NCBI RefSeq assembly: GCF_031177825.1
Contig: NZ_JAPSKE010000005.1
Coordinates: 124,001-188,000, forward strand
Length of the DNA stretch: 64,000 bases
Origin: Paenibacillus sp.
GTDB lineage: Bacteria; Bacillota; Bacilli; Paenibacillales; YIM-B00363
Reading direction: 5' to 3'
The notes below the pieces were generated by a model. The model was not told the DNA's origin, did not search any database, and saw only the letters and a program-made list of their open reading frames with translations. A program made the translations under genes and the position numbers. The first letter of the stretch is position 1; each line of letters starts with the position of its first letter. Below are positions 32,833 to 41,291 of the stretch, piece after piece.

Positions 32833-33714
32833 GTGAACGACAACGACTTCGCTCTGCCGAAACATTACTTGGCCGAGCGGCGCTTCAGCATCCAACACAT
32901 GCGGAAAACCGGCGCGACCGCGATGCCGAGGCCGCACAGCCACGACGAGGTGGAGCTGTATTATTTGCTTCACGGCGAGCGACTTTATTTCGTCGACGAT
33001 CGAATCGTGACCGTGCGCAAGGGAGAGATGATCCTGCTTCCGCCTCGCTTGCCGCACGCGACCGCCAGCTCGCAGCGCGCACAGTTCGAGCGCGTCTTGA
33101 TCCATTACGATCCGTCGCTCTTGCCTGCGGCGCTGGCGGAACCGGAAAGCGCGCGCCCGTCGTTCCGCTTATATCGCTTCTCCTTGCGCGAACAGCTCGA
33201 GATCGAGCGCGTGCTGCGGCGCTTAATGGAAGAGTGCGAACGCGCCGACAAGCATTACGAGACGTTGGCGCTCGCTCTGCTGACCGAGTTAAACGTGCTG
33301 TTAAGGCGCGCGCAGCCCGAGACGCAAGCGAATCGGAACGGAAACCCGGTACACGAGAAAATTACGGAAATCGCAACGTTCGTCCGGCAGCGCTACCGCG
33401 AAGGCCTTACCTTAGAGGAAACGGCCAAGCGATTCTATATCAGCAGCTCCTACCTTAGCCGGATCTTCCATCGATTCACGGGCTTTCACTTTCGGGAATA
33501 CCTCATTCACATTCGGATTCGGGAAGCGCAGAAGCTGCTGACGGAGACGCGATGCAGCGTTCAGGAGATCGCCTACGCCGTCGGCTTCGAATATTTGTCT
33601 CATTTCAACAAGACGTTCAAGAAGGCGACCGGGTTGACGCCGATGCAATATCGGAAAGCGGCCGTTCAACCCGCGCATTCGTCCGCGCCGGCGTACGATA
33701 CGTTGCGGCAGTGA
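32833..33714 (+). CDS. AraC-family transcriptional regulator with cupin domain
   Basis: 293 residues from GTG 32833, chosen because a GGGAG ribosome binding site precedes it and a promoter lies between it and the upstream ATG at 32773 (which would add 20 residues). Cupin domain near the N-terminus (PRPHSHDEVELYYLLHGERLYFVDD, MILLPPRLPHA). C-terminal AraC HTH pair (LTLEETAKRFYISSSYLSRIFHRFTGFHFREYL; VQEIAYAVGFEYLSHFNKTFKKATGLTPMQYRK). It is divergent from the GH105 unit and convergent with GH28, so it is the likely regulator of the pectin locus. Its 3' end overlaps the GH28 gene by 49 bases on the opposite strand. Confidence 0.9.
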   Translation: MNDNDFALPKHYLAERRFSIQHMRKTGATAMPRPHSHDEVELYYLLHGERLYFVDDRIVTVRKGEMILLPPRLPHATASSQRAQFERVLIHYDPSLLPAALAEPESARPSFRLYRFSLREQLEIERVLRRLMEECERADKHYETLALALLTELNVLLRRAQPETQANRNGNPVHEKITEIATFVRQRYREGLTLEETAKRFYISSSYLSRIFHRFTGFHFREYLIHIRIREAQKLLTETRCSVQEIAYAVGFEYLSHFNKTFKKATGLTPMQYRKAAVQPAHSSAPAYDTLRQ

Positions 33715-35108
33715 TCCAGAAGGATCGGTTCGCCCCGCCTGACCGCAAGCCTGACGTTCTTCAACGTCACATCTTGCGCATGCCGCCCGACGATCCCGCG
33801 GTCCGTATCCGCCGCGAATCCGTCGACGGTCAGCCCGGTCAACGGCTGCTCCGGCAGGCCGTTGATGAGCAGCGCCGTCGCCGCCCCGCGGCATTCGATA
33901 TCCTTAAGCGCGATGTTCCGGAAGATCGGCGTCTCTTCCGTTACCGGACGAGGCGCTTCGTCATACCCTTCGGAGCCTTCCTTGCCGGCGTAAAACATAT
34001 GGAACGATACGGCTTCATGAACGATGTCGGCCATTCGAATGCGTTCCATGACGATATCCTCGACGACGCCGCCCCGCCCTCTTGCGCTCTTGAAGCGAAG
34101 ACCGATGTCGGTGCCGACGAACGTACAGTCCGACACCCTCACTCGGCGGACGCCGCCGGACATCTCGCTGCCGATCACGACGCCGCCGTGACCGTGATAC
34201 ACGGTGCAGGAGCGAATCGTGACGTATTCGCAAGGAAGCCCCCGCCTTCTGCCTTCCTCATCCTTTCCCGATTTCAGGCAGATCGCGTCGTCGCCGACGT
34301 CGAACGTGCAACGTTCCACGCGTGCATGCCTACACGACTCCAGGTCCAACCCGTCGCCGTTCTGGGAATACCACGGATTCCTTACGTTCGTATCCTCCAA
34401 CGTCACGTGCTCGCAATCGAATAGATGCAGGCACCACGCGGGAGAATTCTGGAACGTCGGTCCCGACACCGATACTCGCTTGCAGGAACGCAAGCTGAGC
34501 ATCGTCGGCCGAAGATACGCCCTGGCCGGTTCGTACGCTTCGAGATCCCGGACCCCATCCGACCGAAGACGTCGGACGATACGCTCTCCCTCGAGCGCCG
34601 CCGGCGACGGCCACCACAGTTCGCCGCATTCGTCCAGGGCGCCGCCGGAAGCCAAGAGCGCGAGCCAAGCTTTCTCCGTCATTTTCCATTTCTTGACGGG
34701 CCGCCACGCTTGACCGCCCCCGTCCAGAACGCCGGCGCCTGTAATCGCGACGTCTTGCAGATCTTCTCCGTCGAGAGGCGCCTTGCAGCGAGCGCCCGCC
34801 GATCCCTCGTACATGGATGGAATTATCGGGTACAATGCGGGGTCGGGTTCGAATAACACCAAAGCCCCTCCCGTAACGTGAAGGTTGATCCGGCTTCGCA
34901 AAGACAGCGGTCCGGTTCGCCATAAGCCGGCCGGCACGACGACCGTCCCCCCTCCCGCCGCCGCGCAAGCGTCGAGGGCTGCCTGAATCGCCGCGGTTTG
35001 CGGCGTCATTGCGCCGGCGACCGCACCGTAATCGAGGATGGAATACGTATGCCGAGGAATACGGGGACGTTCCGGCGCGGCGTAGGCGGGCGTAATTTGT
35101 TCGCTCAT
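33666..35108 (-). CDS. GH28 polygalacturonase-type glycoside hydrolase
   Basis: 480 residues, right-handed beta-helix. All GH28 catalytic motifs are visible: NGDGLD (250-255), GDD (272-274), GHG (306-308) and RFK (338-340). No signal peptide, so it should hydrolyse imported galacturonan or rhamnogalacturonan oligomers in the cytoplasm, probably from the non-reducing end like other intracellular GH28 enzymes. The start overlaps the GH43 stop (35105-35108), showing coupling in a two-gene unit. Confidence 0.92.
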   Translation of the reverse strand: MSEQITPAYAAPERPRIPRHTYSILDYGAVAGAMTPQTAAIQAALDACAAAGGGTVVVPAGLWRTGPLSLRSRINLHVTGGALVLFEPDPALYPIIPSMYEGSAGARCKAPLDGEDLQDVAITGAGVLDGGGQAWRPVKKWKMTEKAWLALLASGGALDECGELWWPSPAALEGERIVRRLRSDGVRDLEAYEPARAYLRPTMLSLRSCKRVSVSGPTFQNSPAWCLHLFDCEHVTLEDTNVRNPWYSQNGDGLDLESCRHARVERCTFDVGDDAICLKSGKDEEGRRRGLPCEYVTIRSCTVYHGHGGVVIGSEMSGGVRRVRVSDCTFVGTDIGLRFKSARGRGGVVEDIVMERIRMADIVHEAVSFHMFYAGKEGSEGYDEAPRPVTEETPIFRNIALKDIECRGAATALLINGLPEQPLTGLTVDGFAADTDRGIVGRHAQDVTLKNVRLAVRRGEPILLDHCRNVSYAGADECAG

Positions 35109-36673
35109 TGTTGCGCTCCCTCGTACTCGAACCAATCGAAATCGGCGACGTTCGCGGAGACGGCGCCGTGCGAAGAGGCATACATCCCCAGATACGCCCC
35201 GGTGAATCCGCCCGCGACATCCGTGCTGAGCAGCCTGCCGTCCACGTCTTCCGCCAGCGCTTCCCAAGGCGCTTCCTCATCGATTCGGTAGAAGAAGCTG
35301 TACGCTTGCCCCGCCGCTTCGACCTTCAGCTCGATCGACACGCCGTCGTACCGTCGAGACGCGACGTTACGTTCGATACCGCCCCTGCGCTCTATCAATC
35401 GCAGCGCATCGACGCTTTCGACTCGTCCGTATTCAAGCCTATAATGGTAGTCCGCGTTCTGAAGAAGCACGATTCCGGCCGCTTCGCCTTCCGCCGCCGG
35501 GGAGAACTCGAGCTTGGTCGTCGCCGCGAACGACATATGCTGTTGCCTCCGTCCGACGAAGGACGGATTGGCAAGCGCCGAGACGACATCCGGCTTTAGC
35601 TTCAACCGAAGCCAACCGGGCCGTTCTTCCAAGTTCCAGAAGTCGCCGCGCGGCGTACGGAGAAAATTCCATTCGCCTGCGAGTCGCGGCGCGTCGAAAT
35701 CGTCCCGGCTCGCTCGGGACGGCCACGGCGTCGGCGGCAAATCGGGCGCCTCGCCCTCCGCTTCCACGATCCCCTTGCCCGGGTTGACGACGGGCCAACC
35801 GTCCTCCCATTTCATCGGCGTCAGGAACGTCTCGCGGCCCAAATTGCGGAAGTATCCGCCGTAAGGACGGGACCCGAGGCAAACCATCCACCAATCGCCG
35901 GTTTGCGTCTCCACCCATTCGCCGTGGCCGACATTCACGATGCCGTAATCTCGACCCAAATGGCGATGCGTAAGGAGCGGGTTCCCTTTATACCCTTCGT
36001 ACGGTCCTTTGACCGACTCGCTTCTTGCGACCGTAATCGCATGCGTGTGGCCCGTGCCGCCTTCCGCGATCAAGAGGTAATACCATCCTCCGACCTTATA
36101 GAGATGCGGACCTTCTTGCGCATGCGCGACCTTAAGCGCGCCTCGCCATAAGCTGATCTTCTCCCCGATGAGACGACCGCTCTCCAGATCGATTTCTTGG
36201 AGCCAGATATCCATCTCCTTCGCATATCGCTGCCCCTCGGGCGGAACGCGATTTCCGGTGTAATACGCCTTCCCGTCGTCGTCGAAGAACAAAGACGGAT
36301 CGATGCCCGGCGCGTCTTCGAGCCATACCGGGTCCGACCAATCGCCCGCGGGATCTTCCGCGGTAACATAGAAATTATGCATATTCTTCTCGTTGTCCAC
36401 GAACGTGGTGATCATGTAGAACCGTCCGTCATGATAGCGAATCGTAGGCGCCCAGATGCCTCTGGACGGCGCGATGCCGTCCAGATTCAGCTGAGACGGG
36501 CGGTCGAGCGCGTGCCCGATCTGGCGCCAATGCACGAGATCGCGGCTGTGGAACAGCGGAACGCCGGGGAAAAATTCGAAGCTCGACGTCGCGAGGTAAT
36601 AATCCTCTCCGACGCGAATCGCGGAAGGATCCGGGTAGAAGCCCGGTAAGATCGGATTGCGGAACGTTGTCAT
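35105..36673 (-). CDS. GH43 beta-xylosidase/arabinofuranosidase-type glycoside hydrolase
   Basis: 522 residues. The five-bladed propeller carries catalytic base Asp ~15 (PGFYPDPSAI), a modulating Asp in APGIDPSLFFDDDG and the acid Glu in AQEGPHLYK. The C-terminal ~200 residues are the beta-sandwich seen in xylan beta-xylosidases (FRTPRGDFWNLEERPGWLRL to ADFDWFEYEG). No signal peptide: it trims imported xylo- or arabino-oligosaccharides. RBS GGGGG 7 bases before the ATG. First gene of the GH43-GH28 unit. A candidate -10 (TATACT on the minus strand) is at 36716-36711. Confidence 0.92.
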   Translation of the reverse strand: MTTFRNPILPGFYPDPSAIRVGEDYYLATSSFEFFPGVPLFHSRDLVHWRQIGHALDRPSQLNLDGIAPSRGIWAPTIRYHDGRFYMITTFVDNEKNMHNFYVTAEDPAGDWSDPVWLEDAPGIDPSLFFDDDGKAYYTGNRVPPEGQRYAKEMDIWLQEIDLESGRLIGEKISLWRGALKVAHAQEGPHLYKVGGWYYLLIAEGGTGHTHAITVARSESVKGPYEGYKGNPLLTHRHLGRDYGIVNVGHGEWVETQTGDWWMVCLGSRPYGGYFRNLGRETFLTPMKWEDGWPVVNPGKGIVEAEGEAPDLPPTPWPSRASRDDFDAPRLAGEWNFLRTPRGDFWNLEERPGWLRLKLKPDVVSALANPSFVGRRQQHMSFAATTKLEFSPAAEGEAAGIVLLQNADYHYRLEYGRVESVDALRLIERRGGIERNVASRRYDGVSIELKVEAAGQAYSFFYRIDEEAPWEALAEDVDGRLLSTDVAGGFTGAYLGMYASSHGAVSANVADFDWFEYEGAQQ

Positions 36674-37085
36674 AGCGAAACCCCCTTGATCAAGTACGAT
36701 AAGCACTGCCAGTATAGTTCAAGGAAGCGCTAATATCTTGATCGTTTCGTGCTTAATTCCACAATTTTTATACTTTTTTGCACTAATCGGGTTCGTATTT
36801 CGGCTTATTATTGATACACTTCCCAGCTTAAGAATTCATACTCCCCTCCCCTAACCGCTCTTTCTCCTAGAATTCCCTTCGTTCAGCCGACCGCCCCCTA
36901 TCCCTTTGCAGCCCCTACTCTCTTTCGTCGACGCTTCCCCACAAACTCACTTCGTTCAGCCGAAGGATACCTGAGCCAATGGAAATCGGTGACCAAGGAG
37001 CCGCGGTACTCTGCTCTTCGCCGGACCGACCAAACGGGCGACAGCCGGTCCCAATGGATGGAACCGGCTGTCCTGGCGATCCTAG
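36674..37085. other. Promoter side of GH43 and pyrimidine-rich gene-free interval
   Basis: Includes the minus-strand TATACT at 36716-36711, a 10-base palindrome CTTGATCAAG at 36685-36694, an AT-rich tract around 36760-36830, and a C/T-rich tract with two copies of CTTCGTTCAGCCGA (36877-36890 and 36950-36963). I see no gene. Confidence 0.55.
37040..37072 (-). terminator. Hairpin after the fucosidase operon
   Basis: Perfect 10-base arms GACAGCCGGT / ACCGGCTGTC with a 13-base loop, 14 bases past the last stop of the leftward unit. No T-run. Confidence 0.55.
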
Positions 37086-37238
37086 TTACCTAGCGGCGGA
37101 AGACGCCGACGCCGCGACCTGCAGCGTCCCTTCGAACGTATACTCGCCGGAGCCGATGCGAATGACGGTCGCCCCGGCTTCCTCTCCGCGGTAATTCCAC
37201 CCGTGGACCGACTCAGAGCTCTGCGCGAGGCAGATCAT
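37086..37238 (-). CDS. Small ORF of 50 residues coupled to the nucleoside-hydrolase-like gene
   Basis: It begins with ATG overlapping the preceding stop (ATGA) and reads MICLAQSSESVHGWNYRG..., with a beta-strand-like middle (ATVIRIGSGEYTFEGTLQV). I recognise no family. It could be a real small protein, or the start of a longer gene truncated by mutation, as other genes in this region are. Coupling and position argue for translation; nothing else does. Confidence 0.35.
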   Translation of the reverse strand: MICLAQSSESVHGWNYRGEEAGATVIRIGSGEYTFEGTLQVAASASSAAR

Positions 37239-38167
37239 CCTTCCTTCGTCGCTTCGTGGAACAACGCCAGCTTGGCGTACATGTCTTCCAGCGTAAATCG
37301 GGAATCTACGTACCGGTAGACGCGGATCAAGCGCCCGCTTCCTTCGGAAGCATGCTCGTACTTGCCGTCGGCGCGAATGCGCGGCGCGGGCCGCATGTCG
37401 TATTCGAAGGCATGATCGTCCAGCAGCAGCGAGACGGCCGGCGAATCGCCGAGCATCCACATCTCGCCCTTCGGCCATGCCGGCTTATCGCCCCACCGCT
37501 CGTTGAAGTCGACCAATTGCTCGAACAAGTAACGTCCGAGCTCGCCGTGCGGCCGCACCTTCACGGCCAGCTCCGCCAGACTGACGCGAATCATCGAATA
37601 TACGTTCTTCGGTACCTGCCAGAGCGGAATGCCGGAGCCGAGGACGACGTTCGCCGCGGCGATATCGTTACCGGCGTTGAATTCCGCCCCGCCGTCCGGG
37701 TACGTCCCTCCGCCGATCCATACCGCCGTCAGCCGATCCGCGATGCGCGGCTCCGACAAATACGCCGCGGCGAGATCCGTGAGCGGCCCGAGGAAGACGA
37801 CGAACAGCGGCCGCGCGTCGTCGTCCCGCATCGCCTCCCGGACGATGAGGTCGGACCCCGGCGAGACGACCGCCCCGCGCTCGTGCTCCATCGCCGCCGG
37901 AGCGCCCGGCGTCGCGGCGTATCGCGCGTCCATGCGCATCAGCCGCAGCAGCTTCTCGATCTCGCGGCAGGAGCGCTCCATCGAATCGGCGTCCCTCGCG
38001 CCGTAATGGGCGCCGATCAAGCCGCGGATGTCGAACCGCGGCGTCAGCAGCGCATGCGCGATCGCGAATGGATCGTCCGCCTCGTTGGCGGCGTCCGTGT
38101 TCACGATCAAACGGAGGCGCTTCGCCTCCGGGACGCGGTAAGGCAGTACCTCGTTCCAATCCAACAC
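37235..38167 (-). CDS. Nucleoside-hydrolase-fold protein (inosine/uridine hydrolase superfamily)
   Basis: 310 residues from a GTG start with AAGGAGG 8 bases upstream. The N-terminal calcium/ribose motif reads NTDAANEADDPFAI instead of the usual DTDPGxDDALA pattern; a GAEFNAGNDIAAA segment (~195-207) and a late Asp (MLGDSPAVSLLLDD) complete the site. This NEADD-type branch is often found in polysaccharide-utilisation clusters of Paenibacillaceae rather than with nucleotide genes. Here it is in one unit with a fucosidase, so it may cleave an N- or O-glycosidic bond of a plant metabolite. The substrate is unknown. Confidence 0.78.
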   Translation of the reverse strand: MLDWNEVLPYRVPEAKRLRLIVNTDAANEADDPFAIAHALLTPRFDIRGLIGAHYGARDADSMERSCREIEKLLRLMRMDARYAATPGAPAAMEHERGAVVSPGSDLIVREAMRDDDARPLFVVFLGPLTDLAAAYLSEPRIADRLTAVWIGGGTYPDGGAEFNAGNDIAAANVVLGSGIPLWQVPKNVYSMIRVSLAELAVKVRPHGELGRYLFEQLVDFNERWGDKPAWPKGEMWMLGDSPAVSLLLDDHAFEYDMRPAPRIRADGKYEHASEGSGRLIRVYRYVDSRFTLEDMYAKLALFHEATKEG

Positions 38168-38190
38168 GTTCGACTCCTCCTTCGTCTCCC

Positions 38191-39861
38191 TTACCGCGTC
38201 CGAAGACGCGCGATTTCGAAGTCCAGCGTAAAGCCCGCCGCGTCGCCCTTCGCGAACCGAACCTCCGTCCCGCCGAACCGCTGCGTCCAGCGATCGGGCG
38301 AGCCGAGGAACGGCTCGATCGCCTCGCGCACCCGCTCGTCGCCGAGGAAATCGTCGGTAACGAGCCATTGCCCGTTCCCGACCCGACCGCTGCTCCGCCA
38401 CGCCTCCGGCGCCAACCAGCTTGCGATAACGACTAAGGCGCCGTCGTTCGCCTTCCGGCGCATCGCGTTCAGCGTCCCTGTCGACAGCCGCGTCCCGGCC
38501 GCAACGATGAGCCGCGGCGAGCCGAGCCGCTTCTCCGAGACGGTCTCGTCGTAGACGAGCACGTTATTAGACGGCAGGAAGAGCGGATGCACGCCTTGGC
38601 CGCGTCCCCACTCCCGTCCGCGCTCCAGCGGGAAGTCGCCGATCGGCGTCTCCTTCTTCAGCCGGTGCCGCGGGAAGTCGTAGCCGGGGATATGCATGCA
38701 GCTGCCGTGCGCAGGGATCGCGCCGCGGCTGAGCAGGCGCCAGACGTGAAACACGCTCTGCGTCTCGGCCGGCGCCTCGAGGCTCCGGTTCCCGAACAGC
38801 CTCGCGTTCTGGCCGTAATTGCTGTCGTCGGCGTGAACGAACGCGATGTCGGCCTCCGCGTCGCGGTGCGACCAGTCGAGCGGGTGGCTCGGCACGAAGC
38901 CTCGCGCGAACTCCTCCCATGCGTCGCCGAACGCCGTGCGCCGGAATCGACCGCCGCCTTCGTGCCGCAGCAGGCAGTCGATATTTTCGGCGAACAGATG
39001 GGTCGGCCCCATCAGGTACCCCATCCGCAGCGCGGACGCGAACTCTTCCGGAGAGTGGCCCGGGAACCCTGAGGTTCGCGTGAACCAAGGGCCAACGTCC
39101 GGCCCCCACAGATCGGCGCAAATCCAGAGGTCCCTGCCGTACTGCTTCGCGGCGCCGAGCGCCGTCGCGAGCTGCAGCGGCTGGAACGACTCCTTCATCA
39201 CCTTCGGGCAGACGGCCATGCCCCCGCGCGCCTGCACGTGGAACAGCACCGGGAATACCTGCTCGGAGACGAGCGGCGCCGCATCGGCGCGAAGCCCTTC
39301 GGCCTCCAGGATGCGCCGCACCGCAAGCGCCCGACTCGCGACCGCCGACGCCACGCGGTCGGACGCTTCCGGTAACGATAGTCCGTCCGTCGCGCCCCAA
39401 TGCGGCAGGAACGCGTCCTTCCGATATTGCCCCGCGTTGATCTGCAGATGCTCCGGCTCGTCGTAGAGCACGCCCATCAGAATGCCGGCGCTCGCCGCCT
39501 CCGCCAGCATCTCGTCCGGCACGTCGTACCGGTTCGTGCCCTCGACGTACGGTCCGTTAATATTGCCGTACTCGTTCCCGAGGCACAGCCGCATCCCGGC
39601 ACGCGCCAGGTCGCGGATCATCTCCGATTGCCCGGCGAGGCTCGGGATCAGATGATGCACGTAGAACGCCGCGCCCAGCTCCTGCATCGCCCGGACGAAC
39701 TCGCCGGGCGTCGGCGCCGGGTCCTGCGACGGGTAGACGATGCCCGTACCGGTGCGCATGATCTCATCCGACCGCTCTTTCGCCCATGGATCGTGCCAGG
39801 CGACGACGGGCCCTTGCAGTCCGAGCGTCGGCGGAGTCGGCCGCGCGATCGTATCCGTCAT
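38191..39861 (-). CDS. Unassigned 556-residue protein, probable glycoside-hydrolase-like barrel
   Basis: I do not recognise the family. The ATG at 39861 was chosen for the GGGGAGG 8 bases upstream. The first ~400 residues look like a (beta/alpha)8 barrel, with acidic residues at strand-end-like positions (CLGNEYGNINGPYVEG, VLYDEPEHLQIN, LWICADLWGPDVGPW, HLFAENIDCLLRHEG) and many aromatics. The last ~150 residues (SPRLIVAAGTRLSTGTLNAMRRKANDGALVVIASWLAPEAW) resemble a flavodoxin-like or GATase-like domain seen in some glycosidases. No signal peptide. It lies between GH29 and the nucleoside-hydrolase-like gene with 5- and 23-base gaps, so it almost certainly acts on the same substrate. Confidence 0.55.
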   Translation of the reverse strand: MTDTIARPTPPTLGLQGPVVAWHDPWAKERSDEIMRTGTGIVYPSQDPAPTPGEFVRAMQELGAAFYVHHLIPSLAGQSEMIRDLARAGMRLCLGNEYGNINGPYVEGTNRYDVPDEMLAEAASAGILMGVLYDEPEHLQINAGQYRKDAFLPHWGATDGLSLPEASDRVASAVASRALAVRRILEAEGLRADAAPLVSEQVFPVLFHVQARGGMAVCPKVMKESFQPLQLATALGAAKQYGRDLWICADLWGPDVGPWFTRTSGFPGHSPEEFASALRMGYLMGPTHLFAENIDCLLRHEGGGRFRRTAFGDAWEEFARGFVPSHPLDWSHRDAEADIAFVHADDSNYGQNARLFGNRSLEAPAETQSVFHVWRLLSRGAIPAHGSCMHIPGYDFPRHRLKKETPIGDFPLERGREWGRGQGVHPLFLPSNNVLVYDETVSEKRLGSPRLIVAAGTRLSTGTLNAMRRKANDGALVVIASWLAPEAWRSSGRVGNGQWLVTDDFLGDERVREAIEPFLGSPDRWTQRFGGTEVRFAKGDAAGFTLDFEIARLRTR

Positions 39862-39866
39862 TCCCG

Positions 39867-41177
39867 TCACCTCCCCTTCAAAAACAGTTCGATGACCGGC
39901 ACCGCGACGTCCGGCTTCTTCACCGGCAGGGCGAGCGTCAGCGTATCCTCCGACCGTCCCTCGTTGAAGGCGCCCGCCTCCATCGTCATCTCCTGCTTCC
40001 CTTCGGTCATCCGAATTTCGGAGCCGTCGTTCAGCAGCTGCGCGTATTCCACGCGGCCGGAGAAGCCCGGCAGATGCAGGTGCTTGAACGGCCAGCTAAA
40101 GACGTGCACGTACAACCGGTTGGCGTCCGGGTTGTACGTGAGCCGGCAGTCGGCCGGGCACGCGAATTCGTCGGGAGCGGCGGTGCAGCCGTAGATGGAG
40201 CGGCGATGCCGCCTCATCCATGCGCCGATGCCCTTCAGCCGATCGACGGCCCGCTCGTCGAACTCGCCGCGGCCCGTCGGGCCGACGTTCAGCAACAGAT
40301 TGCCCCCTTTGGCCACCGTGTCGATCAGCATCTTCACGAGCTGATCGACGCTCTTCCACGTCTCTTCGTCCCGGTAGTAGCCCCATGACCCGCTGAACGT
40401 GTGGCACGCCTCCCAGACGACCCGCCGGCCGCCGACCTCGATCCACTTCCGCGGCTGGTACTGCTCCGGCGTCGTAATGTCGCCGCCGACCTGCAGCCGA
40501 TCGTTCAGCAGAATGTTCGGCTGCAGCTCCCGAATGAGCCTGACGAGCGCTTCGCTCCGCCACTCGTCCTTGCCCTTGCCGAGGAAGCCTTCCAACGGCG
40601 GGATCGAAAAGTCGAAAAACAGGAGATCGATCTTGCCGAACTCGGTCAGCAGCTCCCGCGTTTGGTTGAACATATATTCGACGTAGCGGTCGAAGCGACG
40701 TTCGGCGTCCTTTTCCAGAAAAGCCTTGTCGTATCGCAGCGGATGCTTCGCGTCCGCCGTATAGTCCGGGTGATGCCAGTCGAGCAAGGAGTAGTACAAT
40801 CCCGGATGGATGCCGCGCGAGCGGAACGCCTCGACCATCGGCTTCAGCACGTCGCGCCCCGCGGGCGTATTCGGCGCCTTATAGTCCGTATATTTCGAGT
40901 CCCATAAGCAGAAGCCCTCATGATGCTTGGTCGTGACGACGAAATACTTCATGCCCGCTTGCAGCGCCAAGTCCGCCCACAGCTCCGGATCGTACAGGTC
41001 GGGATCGAAACGCCGGAAGTACTTGTCGCGATATTGCGCGGCGCTCAGAAACTCGCGAGACTGCAGCCATTCGTGCCTCGCCCCGAGCGAATACAGCCCC
41101 CAATGAATGAACATGCCGAAGCGGCTTTGCGTGAACCAGGAGCTGTCGCCGATCGTCGGCTTTACGTCCAGTCCCAT
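39867..41177 (-). CDS. GH29 alpha-L-fucosidase
   Basis: 436 residues. GH29 landmarks: RFGMFIHWGLYSLGARHEW, KYFVVTTKHHEGFCLWDS, GLYYSLLDWHHPDY, and the nucleophile Asp ~189 in KIDLLFFDFS (usually LLWFDG). No signal peptide, so it acts in the cytoplasm on fucosylated oligosaccharides such as xyloglucan or arabinogalactan fragments. It is the first gene of a tight leftward unit with the unassigned barrel protein and the nucleoside-hydrolase-like protein. A membrane AraC sensor is encoded just upstream. The start region lies below the conserved promoter at 41228-41282. Confidence 0.92.
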   Translation of the reverse strand: MGLDVKPTIGDSSWFTQSRFGMFIHWGLYSLGARHEWLQSREFLSAAQYRDKYFRRFDPDLYDPELWADLALQAGMKYFVVTTKHHEGFCLWDSKYTDYKAPNTPAGRDVLKPMVEAFRSRGIHPGLYYSLLDWHHPDYTADAKHPLRYDKAFLEKDAERRFDRYVEYMFNQTRELLTEFGKIDLLFFDFSIPPLEGFLGKGKDEWRSEALVRLIRELQPNILLNDRLQVGGDITTPEQYQPRKWIEVGGRRVVWEACHTFSGSWGYYRDEETWKSVDQLVKMLIDTVAKGGNLLLNVGPTGRGEFDERAVDRLKGIGAWMRRHRRSIYGCTAAPDEFACPADCRLTYNPDANRLYVHVFSWPFKHLHLPGFSGRVEYAQLLNDGSEIRMTEGKQEMTMEAGAFNEGRSEDTLTLALPVKKPDVAVPVIELFLKGR

Positions 41178-41203
41178 CCTCTCTCCTCCGTCCGAACGTC
41201 GTT

Positions 41204-41282
41204 TTGGAAACGCTTCACATTAGGAAAAGTATACGCCCGCCCGCAAGACGAGGTCTCTATTCGATATTGCTGAAAAGTTAAG
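41204..41282 (-). promoter_or_regulatory. Promoter of the fucosidase operon: -10, activator element, possible cre
   Basis: On the minus strand TATACT lies at 41233-41228. The 31-base element 41252-41282 (27/31 identical to 23328-23358) starts 18 bases upstream of it. Downstream of the -10, at 41204-41219, TGTGAAGCGTTTCCA on the minus strand resembles a degenerate catabolite-response element in a roadblock position. The element partly overlaps the gap next to the AraC sensor stop codon. Confidence 0.6.
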
Positions 41283-41291
41283 GTTTCTTGC

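Noticed and set aside
37086..37478. 130-residue frame overlapping the nucleoside-hydrolase-like gene
   Set aside because: Its first part is a shadow of that gene in another frame; only the coupled 50-residue end has independent start signals.
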